A stretch of DNA of 64,000 bases. Origin: Gnetum montanum (taxonomy: Eukaryota > Streptophyta > Gnetopsida > Gnetales > Gnetaceae). The position numbers and the translations under genes are program-made. Of the stretch, positions 35,641 to 46,804 are shown one piece after another; positions within the stretch are counted from its first letter, which is position 1, and every line of letters starts with the position of its first letter. Location: NCBI GenBank assembly GCA_015680685.1, contig MNCI01006946.1:301224-365223 (forward strand), in the 5' to 3' direction. The notes beneath the pieces were generated by a model. That model saw only the letters and a program-made list of their open reading frames with translations, did not search any database and had not been told where the DNA came from.

Positions 35641-36118
35641 GTGGGCTAGGACAATGTTATGCTGAATCAGCCACGGATCCAGACCCGGCATGTCGTTGTA
35701 CGACCATGCGAAGACATCGATGTGGTCCTGCACAGTTTTAACTACACCTTCATGTGTTTGTGTGTCTAGGAGGGAGCTGAGTCTTAATGTCTTTACCTCT
35801 CCCTTTGACATCGTCATAGGTATCTCGACAAGAGGATCCTCAGTTACATCCCTGACCTCTAAATCTAGGGCTTGGACTAGGTGTCTGGGCCAATTTGGGG
35901 ATGCTTCTAAGGGTGCTATAGTGTTAATCGTAGTCGACCCCCAATCGATCATGTTGGTGTTCAACTTTCTCACGAGCTTGCCTTGTGACCCTACTATCAC
36001 TAAAGGTGTGGAAAGGGCACGTTGGATTCCCATCTCTTGCTTGACCTGTTATCATAAGATGAAAGCCTGGGTAAGGATCATCAGAGATTATGTGGGACGT
36101 AAATCTGCAAAGTGACAC
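35635..36118 (-). pseudogene. Protease-RT linker of pol
   Basis: Contains DHIDVFAWSYNDMPGLDP, the conserved segment just upstream of RT in plant gypsy elements. It is in a different frame from RT, so a single frameshift separates them. The hairpin cluster begins just upstream (36,165). Confidence 0.75.
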
Positions 36119-36164
36119 CGAGATGCAACTTGCTAAGTGAGGCGATGTAAAGATTGAAAGTTTA

Positions 36165-36562
36165 CTAGTTTAAGGTCGTGGTGGATCGCCAAGGTGTGAG
36201 AGTGTAGAATTGTTAATGGAACACGTGACTGTTGACACACGAATGCCAAACTGCTAGTTTAGTATCATCTCAGACTACCATATTGCAACATGAAAAATCT
36301 TGATATGCAAAATCACAATAAAGAAAATTGGAAGTACAAGGAGTATCGAACTGCTAGTGCGAAAATGGAATCAGGAAACTATTAGAAAATGTGATACTGC
36401 CCATGTGGAAGAGGATGAGGTGATTGCTAGTGAGGATGTGGTTAGTTTAACGTCATTGCGGACTGCAAACGTAATGGGTCAAAACTACTATATTAGGGTC
36501 TTTTCAGATCCTGAGGAGCGCAACTATGCTAGGCTCGTTAGTTTAAGGTCTTTTTAGACCTT
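36165..36562. repeat. Hairpin-family cluster between pol and the antisense gene
   Basis: Units at about 36,170, 36,251, 36,441, 36,493 and 36,539. The last has a perfect 7-bp stem AAGGTCT/AGACCTT (36,545-36,551 and 36,556-36,562) with a TTTT loop. The unit at 36,493 has GGGTCT/AGATCC with one G-T pair. Confidence 0.65.
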
Positions 36563-36744
36563 TAATCGAAAATAAATATTATTATATTTTTTCCCTGTCT
36601 TCGGGAAGGCGAGTAGTTGGCTTGAAGCATGTTAAGGCTTAAATGTTAATAATGTTATGATGTCATGGCGAGCATGCTACGCTGCACGGCGTGCTCTGCA
36701 TTAATGAGAGAAAGAGGTAAGTTTTCCCACCCTACCCTTGTGGC

Positions 36745-36752
36745 TATAAATA
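36745..36752 (+). promoter_or_regulatory. TATA box of the antisense accessory gene
   Basis: GGCTATAAATAGGGG matches a strong plant Pol II TATA box on the plus strand, about 115 bp before the proposed start codon at 36,862. A short upstream frame starts at 36,818. Confidence 0.6.
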
Positions 36753-37524
36753 GGGGTTAAACCTAGGTAATTTCGCTATTTCCATCGTACAAGCGCAGAA
36801 TCCTCATCGGAGCATACAATGATTTTGGAGCATGAAGTAGCTGTGTTGATTGACTAGCAAGATGAATTTCTACAGTGAAGGTTGTACATCTGCAAGGAGG
36901 GCCATGGCTTCGAAGACTCATTTGATGCTTGCGAAGGTTGAGGAGGTGAAAAAGGCCCTGAGACGCGGGCCACAATTGCGCATTCCGGCGCGAGAGAACA
37001 CACCATTGACCTAGTAAGTTTTCATGCCTCCTTCGCTCTTTTCGTTTTGCACCTTTTGCTCTGGTTTTTCATCCTATTTGTTTTGCTATCTGTGTTTTCT
37101 GCGGCTGTGTTGTTTTAGCCTTTGCATCGCTGTGGCCTCTTTTTTGGTCGTGGCCAATGTACAAAGGTTTCGTTGTAAGGTCGTTGGGACTGCTACCACT
37201 GCGGTTGTCATGCCTGTGGGGCTGGGACAGTTTAAGTTGTTTGACCTTGTCATGTCATAACGTAAAACCCTTAGGAGGGCTTGGTCATGTGCGATGCGGC
37301 ATCGTGATGCATGTTTTGTTTGGGCATGTCGCCAATTGCTTTACTGCTACGCTGAGCTACCTGCATGTTTTCGCTATGCTAGGTTCTCACACCTTTGTTA
37401 TGCTATGTATGGGCAGAGGGTTATGCTATGCTATATTTATGGATTGCTAGACGTTGCTATGTTGCACGTGTATTGAGTTCAAGTGTGACGCCAACATTTG
37501 TTGATTACATTGTGCAAGGCAGGG

Positions 37525-38370
37525 CCAAGGTCTAGGCTGATCATTTTGGACCTTGGAGGGGTCCTGTGCCATGTGAGTAGACCTATGGCCAACGCTCCTC
37601 CTCCCCCGATATGTGTGGGAGATCGAGCAGTTTGGTTCAGGGAAGGGGCACGAGACTTCTTGCAATTCCTTCTCAACCACTTTAGTGTGATTGTTTGGTC
37701 TTCCTTGGATGAGATGCAGGCATCTAGCATAATAGAGGCCATGCTGCAAGGGGCAAATCGGGGCATCTTGAGATACCTTTCCAATGAGGCGACCATGAAC
37801 AGGGAGGAAAGGGGATCCAGCCAACACTTAACAGGGTTGAGGCATTTAGCCTAGATCTGGGACATGTTGGAATACCAGTGCTATCACCTGTACAACACAT
37901 TGTACCTTGCATGTCACATGGAAATGCACTTTCAAAACCCACAGGGGACCATCTATTGTGCTGGTGGGTGAGTTTTCCATCTTTGCTTTGCTTCGTTGTG
38001 CAACGCCGGCTATACCTGGCCGAATGCTAATAATGTGTGTTTGTCACCAGGTTCTATCTTAATGATGACGGGGTTCACAATCAACTGGATCTGCTGGCTA
38101 CGACACAAGTAGCCCTATAGGAATTTACTTCTGTCAAGAGCCTACAGGCAAGCGTGATCGCTTAGTGCGGGGGAGAATACCATACTTACCTACGCACACT
38201 TGCCCCTTTCTACAATCAGTTTAGGGTGAAGGGTTGGTTGGACAAGAAGTGGAGAGAACCTTTCAAACAGGTCACGCTTGAGGCAGTTCTGGTAGTTGAA
38301 CTCCCGCTATTCCCATTACCGTATAGACCTGGTGGGTCAAAAGGAAGGCACCACATGCTCAAGTATTTTC
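37525..38370 (+). pseudogene. FCP1/HAD-phosphatase-like exons of the antisense gene
   Basis: Resembles plant FCP1-homology (NLI-interacting factor-like) proteins of the HAD fold. LIILDLGGVL (Asp codon at 37,549) is the motif I position: the nucleophile Asp is kept, the second Asp is Gly. Then VWFREGARDFLQFLLNHFSV and VIVWSS (motif II), and after an in-frame stop at about 37,852 the IWDMLEYQCYH ... NPQGTIYC stretch matching the end of the domain. The 83-bp intron at 37,968-38,050 joins it in phase to FYLNDDGVHNQLDLL. Stops also occur near 38,118 and 38,162. Loss of the second motif I Asp makes phosphatase activity doubtful even in an intact copy. Confidence 0.6.
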
Positions 38371-38522
38371 GTAATATTTGCATTCTCTGCATTATTAGGC
38401 TAAGTGTGTTTTGTGAAAATTTTTGCAGGGGCGAAGAAGCCTCGTGAGGTGACAGTGGTAACTACTAGGAGGCAGGGAGCAAACATCTACTTCAAATATG
38501 ACGAAGTAGCGGTGAGCTAGAG

Positions 38523-39160
38523 TTGGTTACAACGAGGGGCCCTGAACTCTTTGCTCATGAAAGTTCGAAGGACGAGGCTTATGGATCTATTTATGGTGTC
38601 GAATCGGGCATCTCTGCTGCTGAGATGCTTTCCTTGGTCAACTCCTTCTTTGGGAAGGCGGGTCATTTTCGCATGTACGTGCGGGGTGTGTGGGTGGTCA
38701 TTGACATCGATGACCAGCTGTTTGTGGATCTGTTTGGCATTTCTGCTGATGGTGCCCCCATAGTGTCGAAGGGAAAATAGGAGTTGACCCTGAAGAAGCA
38801 GCATATCAAGGAGTGGCTGAGGCTCTCCAAGGAGCAAAAAGGGTTCCCCATGGAAAAGCTTAAGGATGGCCCTGCCATGGGGATATAACTAGTCTTTCGT
38901 GCTTGCGCATTCCCTCAACTGCTCACCCAAGGGAAGGTCCTGGGACTTAAGCAGGCCTGTGTAATGTGGGAAGTCATGGAGGAGGGGGCCCATTACAACT
39001 AGGCCGAATCCTATGTAGTGGTTTGCAAGCTGAGATTTTGGGACTCCTGAGAAAATGGAGTCCCACTCTAACATACACTATGCTTTCTACATAGGTTGTT
39101 TAAAGCACTTCCCAGAGTTCCTGGTGGTCCAGGAGGATGGAGTCTAGTCCATGCTAGACT
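38523..39160 (+). pseudogene. Unrecognised middle exons of the antisense gene
   Basis: Encodes MYVRGVWVVIDIDDQLFVDLFG and then EWLRLSKEQKGFPMEKLKDGP, followed by further in-frame segments after stops at 38,778, 38,886 and about 39,000. The pattern is reminiscent of plant transposon-associated proteins with a conserved retroelement-like N-terminal domain, but I cannot assign a family. Confidence 0.4.
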
Positions 39161-39609
39161 GCGACTAGATTTCCAAGCCATGGATTCAGTAGGTCCTCTA
39201 AACTATGTAGGCCCAGGATCCTCCATAAATGGTTGGGGAGTCGTTGTCTGTAATGACTAAAAGGTCTGGCAGTTCGTAGCGCTCTCAGCGAAAACAGTGT
39301 AGGAGAGACACCCCCTATTATAGCTAATAACGTGATATAGGGTGAACATCTCATAGCTGAGACTATGCCCAAGGAGTTGTGAAGGAAGAGACTTCCCCCA
39401 GCCAAGGAAAGCTCTCGTGAAGAGGAAGGGCGGAGATTGTGGCTCAAGCTGTGGTGGATGCAACCCCCCATTGGTAAGCATTTTTTGTATAATGCTTATT
39501 TCATTATAGTTTGTTGGTTATGTTGTACTAGGTGCTGCGACGTAGCATAGCACCTGTTTTGAACTAGCTTGTTTTGAATTGATGCAAACATGCCTTTTTT
39601 GCTTAGCAG

Positions 39610-41282
39610 AGGAAGAAGAAGATGAAGAAGAAGGTGATGAGGAAGTGTCGGCCCTTAGGACGAGGGCGACAGATAAAGACCTAGAGGCTCCAGTTTTGAA
39701 GAAAAGGGCCCCGGTCGAGAATAATGGAGCTCTTGTCTCCAGGGCAGGGGCTCTTGTCATTAGGGAGCCCCTTCCTACAAACGAAGAGGTTCCCTTCCAA
39801 AATAAAAAAGATGATGGTCTCTTGAAAGGAAAGGCACCAACGCATGAGGAAGGGACTTGCATGGATTTGGCAGGGCCCTCTACTATGGCTACCATGGTCG
39901 TCTTGTCTCGGTAAGAAGAAAGATCACAGTCGGACGCTGATGAGTTTGTGAGATGTGCCTCATCATAGTCAATTCTGGTTGTTGCTAACATGCTTAATCA
40001 TGTAGCAGGTGTTACTGCTGACACTGTGGGACCTCCTCTACTTCGTACAGAGTCGTGGGCTAACCTCCCTAACAAGTTTACATTCGTGCAAGGACTTGTT
40101 GACGATATGATCAGGAACCTTCAATAGGTGGACCCTCGTGCGGGTAAGTATCAGTGTTAACTACCCTTATGTTGCTACGCTGAAGCTTTCGAGTTTGTTG
40201 ATTATGCTATGCTCACGCGATTACTACACTTCGTGCGTTAAATAGGCTCTTGGCTCAAGTGGGACCCGTTACGCTCTATGAAGGTTGGCACGGTGTCCAC
40301 CCTCTCGCCTGACATGAACGAGGTGTCTCATTGCACATTTTACGAGGCTTATAAGTGTCTTGCACTCGGCACGCTCTCTGTGGGAATGTAGGTGCAGCAA
40401 CGAGGACCTGTGGAAATAGGTCTAAAGGGCTGAGTAGAGAGAGGCTGATCTAGCTGCCGAGGTGGAGAATCTTAGGTCGAGGAACACTTTTCTTATAAAC
40501 TGCAACCCTGACCCAGTTGATTGGAAGAGGGCTGTAGACGACTACGCCAGGTTTTGGACCGTCCTTCATCAGAACATTGAATCCACTTGCGAGATAGTCG
40601 AATAGCAAAGGTAGATGGACTTGCTGACCTAGAAGTGCCAATATATGAAAGACATCAGTGCTAAGGTCTTCGAATGGGGGAAAACCCAAAGAGACCATAA
40701 ACACATGTACAAGCTGGAGAATGAGACCCACTAAAAACTATACAGAGATGCTGCTATGAAGGCATTCACGTATGAAGCGTTTGTGAAGGCCATCGGCGGT
40801 TCTGAGGCCTATGCCAAGTTTAAAGAGCAGGTGGATGTCACAGAATCTCCTGACTTGAGAGTGAACCTTCCTACAGGAGAGACCACAACCACTTCCCTTT
40901 CCCCCGAACCTCTACAATGGACAACCATAGAAAGGGATAAGGCTACTGCAGCGAATGCTGAACCCAGCGACGAGCGTTGGATGGATATTTCAATAGAGGA
41001 GATTTGGCGTCACCTCAGGCTTGGTCTAGACCAGATACCCCTTGAGACCGGCGTAGGCTCCTCTCAGGTTAGTCGCTTTCATGTTATGTTATAGCTTACA
41101 TTTATTTCATTTGTTGCCTAGCTAACTACTTCATTCTTGCGGTGCAGGCTCCGAATGAGGGTGTGAGACCCATGGGGAGAGGGAATGCAAGATCGGTAGC
41201 AGGCAATGCAGGAGCAGGTGATGCACAAGTAGATGAAGCGAAGGCAAACAGTGAAGGCATTGCAACCAGAAACAACCCATGA
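39610..41282 (+). pseudogene. C-terminal exons of the antisense gene
   Basis: Starts after an acceptor at 39,608-39,609 with a run of Glu/Asp, then Lys/Pro-rich sequence to 39,910. Later exons (from 40,246) include a Glu/Lys/Arg-rich helical stretch ending MKAFTYEAFVKAIGGSEAYAKFKEQV. The last exon (41,148-41,282) encodes a Gly/Ala/Asn-rich tail. The 41,068-41,147 intron (CAG|GTTAGT ... GTGCAG) is phase 0 and reads through cleanly. Confidence 0.5.
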
Positions 41283-41929
41283 TAGCATGGGATTTTCCTT
41301 TTTTGAAAAAAAAAATTAAAAATTTTGCAATATTGCCAATAGACGAAAATTTTGAATGAAATGAAAAACTTCAACAAGGAAATCTATTTTGTGTTAACTT
41401 GTGTACTATGTAAAGTTTTCATGCTTTCATATGCTAGTCTTAGGCCATCTCAGGCCATTGCTAATTTTGGGACATTTCAGGCTGTTGCGTGACAAATTAA
41501 AGTGACAAGCGATAGTGCTACTTTTAGGCCATTTTGGGCCAATACTAAAAGAGGTAGTTCATTAACACAGCAATAAGGCGATGATGCTAGTTTTATGTCA
41601 TTTTTGGCCATTAGCGTAGCATGCCTAATGGTTAGTATACTAACAAGGCAAGGAAAGTGTGAATGTACAAGGATAGTGATCGGGCGGGAAGCCGTAGGGC
41701 CGCTACACTACGCACAGCTACTTCTTGACCCATCATGGGTTGATCAGAACATAAGGTCGAGGTGTTTCACTAGGGCCCCCGTTCATATCATTGTCCTTCT
41801 CTTGCAAACGAAACTCAACCCATGCGTTTTCGATTTGAGGGTCAGTTCGCTAGACCGACCCTTTCGTTGCATGATTAATGCATGCATGATCAGGTGCTTC
41901 ATCCTTAGAGGTTGTAACTTCTGAACCCT
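41283..41929. other. Spacer with hairpin-family units between antisense gene and protease
   Basis: Contains an A-rich stretch at 41,308-41,325 and then hairpin-like units at about 41,433, 41,516-41,540 (stem GGCC/GGCC with loop ATTTTG) and 41,585-41,608. This is the counterpart of the cluster at 220-676 downstream of the element 1 protease. Confidence 0.5.
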
Positions 41930-42330
41930 ATTCCATGCCTACGTTGTTGATTGCTCGCATTGCGACTTCGTCACCATGGATTACCACCTCTCTACCTACA
42001 TATGGTAACTGGATTTCTTGGTGTATAGGTGAGGGAACAGCCCTAAGTTACACTAACCATGATCTCCCCAAGATCAGGTTAAACCTAAGCATTTCTTCAA
42101 CTACGATGAACGTTGCGTCTATGAGGAACTGTTCCCCTGCTACAAAGTTTACATGAACTGTACCCTTCACCAGGACGCGTGCCTCGTTGAATGACCTTAG
42201 ATACAATGTCGTTGTTGGTTTTATCTGGTTGACCAATCCCAACTTATCCATAATAGGGAAGGGAATGACGTTCGTGGTTGCCCCATCATCAACGTGTACC
42301 CTTCGAATCTAGTGTTGGTCGACCTGAATT
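41930..42330 (-). pseudogene. Retropepsin-like protease of the 17.1-kb element
   Basis: Minus-strand landmarks: RRVHVDDGATTNV (active-site loop, about 42,270-42,310), GTVHVNFVAGEQF, and ILGRSWLV near 42,050, then RAVPSPIHQEIQLPYVG. It is closely similar to the element 1 protease. Stops flank the core. Confidence 0.8.
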
Positions 42331-44125
42331 GTGATAAAGAGAGGTGTCGTAGTCACTTGACCCCCTTCGGGATATTTCCTAATGGCGTCGTTACTAAAAA
42401 TTAATTAAGATCTTGTGGACTCTACGGGTACAGAGGAAAGAATTACCAAGTGGATCGCTCCCTCTTCGGTTGGCATGTTCCCATCGACTAGAATCGCCAT
42501 TAACATGCAGACTAGAGCCTCTCGGTGAGGTACAGATGTCATAACCAGGTCTTACAAGCTCAATGTAGCATTTTTCTGCTTTAGGGCTTGCCCGACTTGG
42601 GTGAGGGCATCTAAGAAGTCTTGGGCACCTGCCTGTTTGACACTTTCCTCCTCTTTGATTCGTCCTAGAAGACGAATCTCTCAAGGAGATATGACCCTAG
42701 ACTTAGGTTTAGATCCTTGTCGGTGAGGTAATGCAGGCTGTGTAATCATGTTGACCTTCATCCTTGGTGATGAAGGTGTAGCCTTGGAGATACCTTTAAC
42801 GATACTTCCCTTCGACGTCTTGCTCACTAAGTGGGCTTCTCACCTTGTGGGGTGAGGATGTTATTTAATGTTGTTGCACGGGATGGGGGTTGTTGAAGAT
42901 GTTGGCCCCCTGATGATGAATGGAGCTAGACGTGTTAACTGATGGGGTCATGTAACCTCGCCAACAGGCAGTGTAGAGGTAGATGCCCATGGTGGGACTT
43001 TCAGGATGAAGGGCGGTTGCGAGCTTAGACCATCCATTGGTGGTATTAGTGCACTACGCTAAGGCACACGAATCACAAATAGCTGGAAGGGTGGCCTAGG
43101 ATTCAGATCCTTGTCAGTGAGGTAATGTAGGTTGTGTAATCGTGTCGACCTTCATCCTTGGTGATGAAGGTGTAAATACGAGGGGCGAAGGTGTAGGCTT
43201 GGAGATACCTTTAATAGTACTTCCCTTCGACGTCTCGCCCACTAAGTGGGCTTCTTGCCTTGTGGGGTGAGGATGCTATTTAATGTTGTTGCACGAGATG
43301 GGGGTTTTCGAAGATGTTGGCCCCCTGATGATGAATGGAGCTAGAGGTGTTAACTGATGGAGTCACGTAACCTTGCCAACAGGCAGTGTAGAGGTAGATG
43401 CCTGTGGTGGGACTTTCAGGATGAAGGGCGGTTGCAAGCTTAGACCATCCATTGGTGGTATTGGTGCACTACGCTAAGGCACACAAATCACAAATGGCTA
43501 GAAGGGTGGCCTAGGATCATTATCAATACCGATGGTATTGATTACGTAACCGGCATTATTGGCGTTGAGGGGATCTATGTAGACATACATAGATTGATTT
43601 TCAGGGCGTACTGGGTTGCTTTCATCTAGCACCAGCTTTCCTAGGTTGATTAATCTTTGGATGTCATCTTTAGATTGACTTGACCCCCCTCGTCAGATTG
43701 GGAATCAAGCTTCTCCTATTCATCTTGAAAGGCATCGTCCTGGTTGGACGCGATGTCCGGTTGCTCCCTAAGTCTAGCCAACTGGATCAATTAGTCTAGT
43801 AGCCTTTGATATGCTTGCATTAAAAGCAAAGGAATGCCTGGGGTGGGGACGAATTCCTTCCCGTTGCAATAAGTGAACTCAAAGCTACATTTTTTCTCGA
43901 GTTCATGTAAATCCAAGGGAAGATTAGCCTGCACCTTCGCGCAAAGGAAACTATAACGCTTGTGTTGTTAGGCCAATCCCTCAAGTCCCCTATTTCAGAT
44001 TCTGAGAGATCAAAATGCTTCCATCACGGGGTTCAGCAATTGTTCAGCACAAGTGGTGCCTTAAACCATGAGGGGCACCTCCATGTTGAAGGTGTCAACA
44101 ATGGTGGTGGCAAAAGCCATTGCTA
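42331..44125 (-). pseudogene. Gag of the 17.1-kb element, lacking the capsid domain
   Basis: The N-terminal part (about 43,700-44,125) has CAKVQANLPLDLHE and NGKEFVPTPGIPLL, matching the first 100 residues of element 1 gag. The tail part (about 43,500-43,680) has KDDIQRLINLGKL and AGYVINTIGIDNDPRPPFQPFVI. The retrotransposon-gag capsid region and linker between these (about 1.4 kb in element 1) are absent; the junction is near 43,685. A 0.4-kb tandem duplication disrupts the tail. The copy would depend on another element for capsids, even without its stops. Confidence 0.75.
42705..43514. repeat. Tandem duplication of about 0.4 kb in the gag tail
   Basis: 42,711-43,100 and 43,105-43,515 are near-identical in order (both contain TGTTGTTGCACG and GGTGGGACTTTCAGGATGAA). 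The second copy has about 20 extra bp near 43,170. Confidence 0.9.
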
Positions 44126-44199
44126 AGCAAGTGATTATGCAAAAAATGCAAGAAGCACAAAGAGAACAAAAGGGCTGAAAGAGCAACAAAAGGTGGTTT

Positions 44200-45060
44200 T
44201 ACGTCTTACCGGATTCTGGAGGAACCGTCGAGGTGACTGATCTGTACCACACAAAGCGTAAAAAACCATAAAGGGTTTCACGTTTATGCCAGTGCACGAT
44301 GAGGTACAGGGCACATGCAAGACTATTGTAGGGCAAGTTCAAGCGATTAAGAAGGCTTTATGTCCCGTAGGATCCCATAGGGACTGTCGAGGCGACCAAC
44401 CTGCACCACACAAGACGTAAACAACCACAGAAGGGTGTCACATTTACGCTTGTGCGAGCTAGGGTGTAGAGCACGTGCAAGACTACTGTAAAAGGGAAGG
44501 CAAGTTAACTTGCTGTCGGAAGGATTTATGTCCCGCAGGGTCCTGGAGGGACCGTCGAGGCAACCGATCTACACCGTATGACACGTAAACAACCGTAGAT
44601 GGTGTCAAGTCTACGCTAATACATATTGGGGTGTAGAAGGCTTACGAGGCTACTGTAAGGTGAGCAAGCTAATCTAGAAGGATTTGCGTCTTGCAAGATC
44701 CTTGAGGGACCGTCGAAGCGACTGGTCTATTCCACATGAGGTAGGGTCCAGAACGCATGCAAGACAACTATAAGATGGGCAAACTAATTAGCAACCAAGC
44801 AGGCTTTGCATCTCGCAGGATCCCAGAGGGACTGTTGAAGTGACCAATCTGTACCACACAAGATGAGGTACAAAATGCATGCAAGACAACCGTAAAATAA
44901 GCTAGTTAGCCAGCGATCGAAGGCCTTATATTCTGTAGGGCTCCCGAGGAGTCATCGAGGAGACCGGTCTACATTGCACAAACTGCAAACAACCGTAGGA
45001 GGGTGTCGCGTTTACGCTTATGTGTATCAAGGTGCAGAAGGCTCATAGAACTATCATGAC
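44200..45060. repeat. Leader tandem repeats, six diverged copies
   Basis: Units around GGGACCGTCGAGGCGACC recur at about 44,211, 44,370, 44,538, 44,695, 44,818 and 44,937 (spacing about 120-170), several followed by CGTAAACAACC. They lie between the 5' LTR and gag. Confidence 0.8.
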
Positions 45061-45105
45061 ATGAAGAAAAGGCACCAAAAGGCCCTCCTTCTAGCTCCAG
45101 AAAAT

Positions 45106-46804
45106 TGTAGCAACCGAAAACATCGACGGCTGGAAAACACCTGGGGGTCGACGGGCATGACAGTTCCAACCCTATATCTGCGAGAGGGCCATGTTGGGTG
45201 TGTGCGGACATAGGGTGCCCTGAACAGTCTGGTCGATCAAACAAGGACTTACATCGGCATCAATATAGCCTTTTGCAACGTAAATAATGCGAAATGCGAG
45301 ATAATGCTTGAAAGTAAATGAAGCAAGAGAGAAACTGTAAAAAATACGATAGTAGTACGAAGTAATGCTTAAAGGTGAATAAAATAGAAAATGATGCGAA
45401 ATGAGACAACAAGCAAGAAATAAAGTAAAGTATAGTTAGAAACATGCATCGCTCCGAAGCTACAAACTCGCTTGATCAAGGTGGATACAATCGGTTGCAC
45501 AGCGTGACGGAGTGCAGAAATCCTAAGAGTAACCAAGGTGTGTTAAGCAAAAAGAGTTATGTGCTTGGACGTGGGCTTGGGCACAAAAAATGCAGGGTTC
45601 TACCAAGGTGGTAGAATGGAGACAGGACCCCATGCTAGCTAAGAGAGAGGCTCACTGTTTACAGTGTTAAACAGATGACTTTGATGTTACAATGCTGGAG
45701 AGAGAGAAGTCTTTATTTCAGAATTCCAAAGTTCCCACCCCTTGGAAGCTATTTCTTTTTTGAGAAAAATGTCAATTCTTTTGAAACTGTCAACCTTTAA
45801 AAATTGCGTACCTCTTGAATGCTATTTTCTGGGGTATTTATAGGACTGAGGGCATGCGAAAGGGATGGTTTGAATGTTACGTGCCTTGGGCCTTCATTGT
45901 CTTGCTGGTGCCACTCGTGTCATTTGTGACTATTGGACCTACAAGACCGTTGTGATGTGAACCTGTATGCAATAACTGTAATCCTACTACGTCGTAATTA
46001 CACTGTCAGCGTTTGGAGATGTCTGCCAACAGTCCAATTAGGTGGAGTGCATTGATATCGCACAATCACCTGCATGCCTTACTGTGCTTTGTGACATAGC
46101 ATGCTTGGCGTAGCATAGCACTTTATCGCGTGTTCCGCTACACATATGTTTCTATGCTACACTATGTAACGTAGCATAGCATAGCAACTTGCCTTAGTCA
46201 TGAAAGTTTTGCCAATTTGCAAACTTTCATCTTTTGCGATGCAAGTCTTGCGAACTCCGCTGATCCTACCCTTTGAGCTACCTTCTGTCCCTTCCATAGG
46301 ATTGCTACGCCTCACTGCGCCATGTAGCTTAGTGAAGCGTAGCAGCAGACATGGTTCACCACTTCTTGATGGAAAGGGACATCATTGCAGAACTCAAAAT
46401 TGGGCAGGGGAAATGGTAATGAAGCTGTCACTATGCTACGCTATGTGGCGTAGCATAGCGTATTACTGCGTTCTGCCATTATTTTTTGAAGCTTGCTATG
46501 CTACGAGATGTAGTGTAGCATAGCAAACTTCGTGACTTAGAAAACTTGCCAAACTATTTTTTACGCATCCAGAGTGCTGCTGCCAACTCTGCATGTCGTT
46601 TCTGAGTAGGCTGTCAACTTGGCAAGCTACTTTGATGGACAGGCAGGATGACATAGAACCTGTCCATGCCTAAAGTAGAAAATTTGCTGAACTGGCCTAG
46701 CCTGAACTTAGAACATTCTCCTCTTGATGAACTGCCATAGTGCTATGCAGCTTGCAAGGGCCTAGTGAGGCAAGGATGTTTGTGCATTTTTTTAGGATGT
46801 TTCA
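45106..46804 (-). repeat. 5' LTR of the 17.1-kb element (1,699 bp)
   Basis: Same ends and orientation as the copy at 29,680. A minus-strand TATA box lies at 45,835-45,842. No standard tRNA primer site is evident right after it: the minus strand reads ATTTTCTGGAGCTAGAAGG, with TGG only six bases in. Confidence 0.9.

Larger units (their letters stand above)
36780..41282 (+). pseudogene. Antisense intron-containing accessory gene in the retrotransposon
   Basis: Lies between protease and RT but on the opposite strand. A TATA box is at 36,745 and the first in-frame ATG at 36,862. GT-AG introns can be placed at 37,968-38,050, 39,474-39,609, 39,911-40,008, 40,144-40,245 and 41,068-41,147; the first and last keep the reading frame exactly. 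A donor (GTAAGT) is at 37,014 and an acceptor at 38,427-38,428. The product has an FCP1/HAD-like part (37,525-38,370), an unrecognised part with MYVRGVWVVIDIDDQLFVDLFG (38,523-39,160), an acidic segment (EEEEDEEEGDEE, 39,610 onward), a probable coiled coil (40,430-40,800), and a C-terminus ending at a TGA, 41,280-41,282. Several in-frame stops show that this copy is dead. Antisense extra genes are known in Tat-group elements such as maize Grande; this domain content is not one I recognise. Confidence 0.65.
29680..46804 (-). mobile_element. Complete Tat-type Ty3/gypsy LTR retrotransposon, 17,125 bp
   Basis: Two LTRs in the same orientation (29,680-31,377 and 45,106-46,804) with TG...CA ends are flanked by the identical 5-bp target duplication GGTAT (29,675-29,679 and 46,805-46,809), both inside the 15-bp minisatellite. 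Minus-strand order: 5' LTR, leader with tandem repeats, gag (capsid part missing), protease, an antisense intron-containing gene, reverse transcriptase, two RNase H domains, integrase, polypurine tract (AAAGAGGGG, 31,382-31,390), 3' LTR. The second, archaeal-like RNase H domain places it in the Tat group. The LTRs differ at many sites, almost all transitions, so the insertion is old. Confidence 0.92.

Noticed and set aside
37024-37450. Hydrophobic small proteins on the plus strand
   Set aside because: They fall in the first proposed intron of the antisense gene and have no family similarity.
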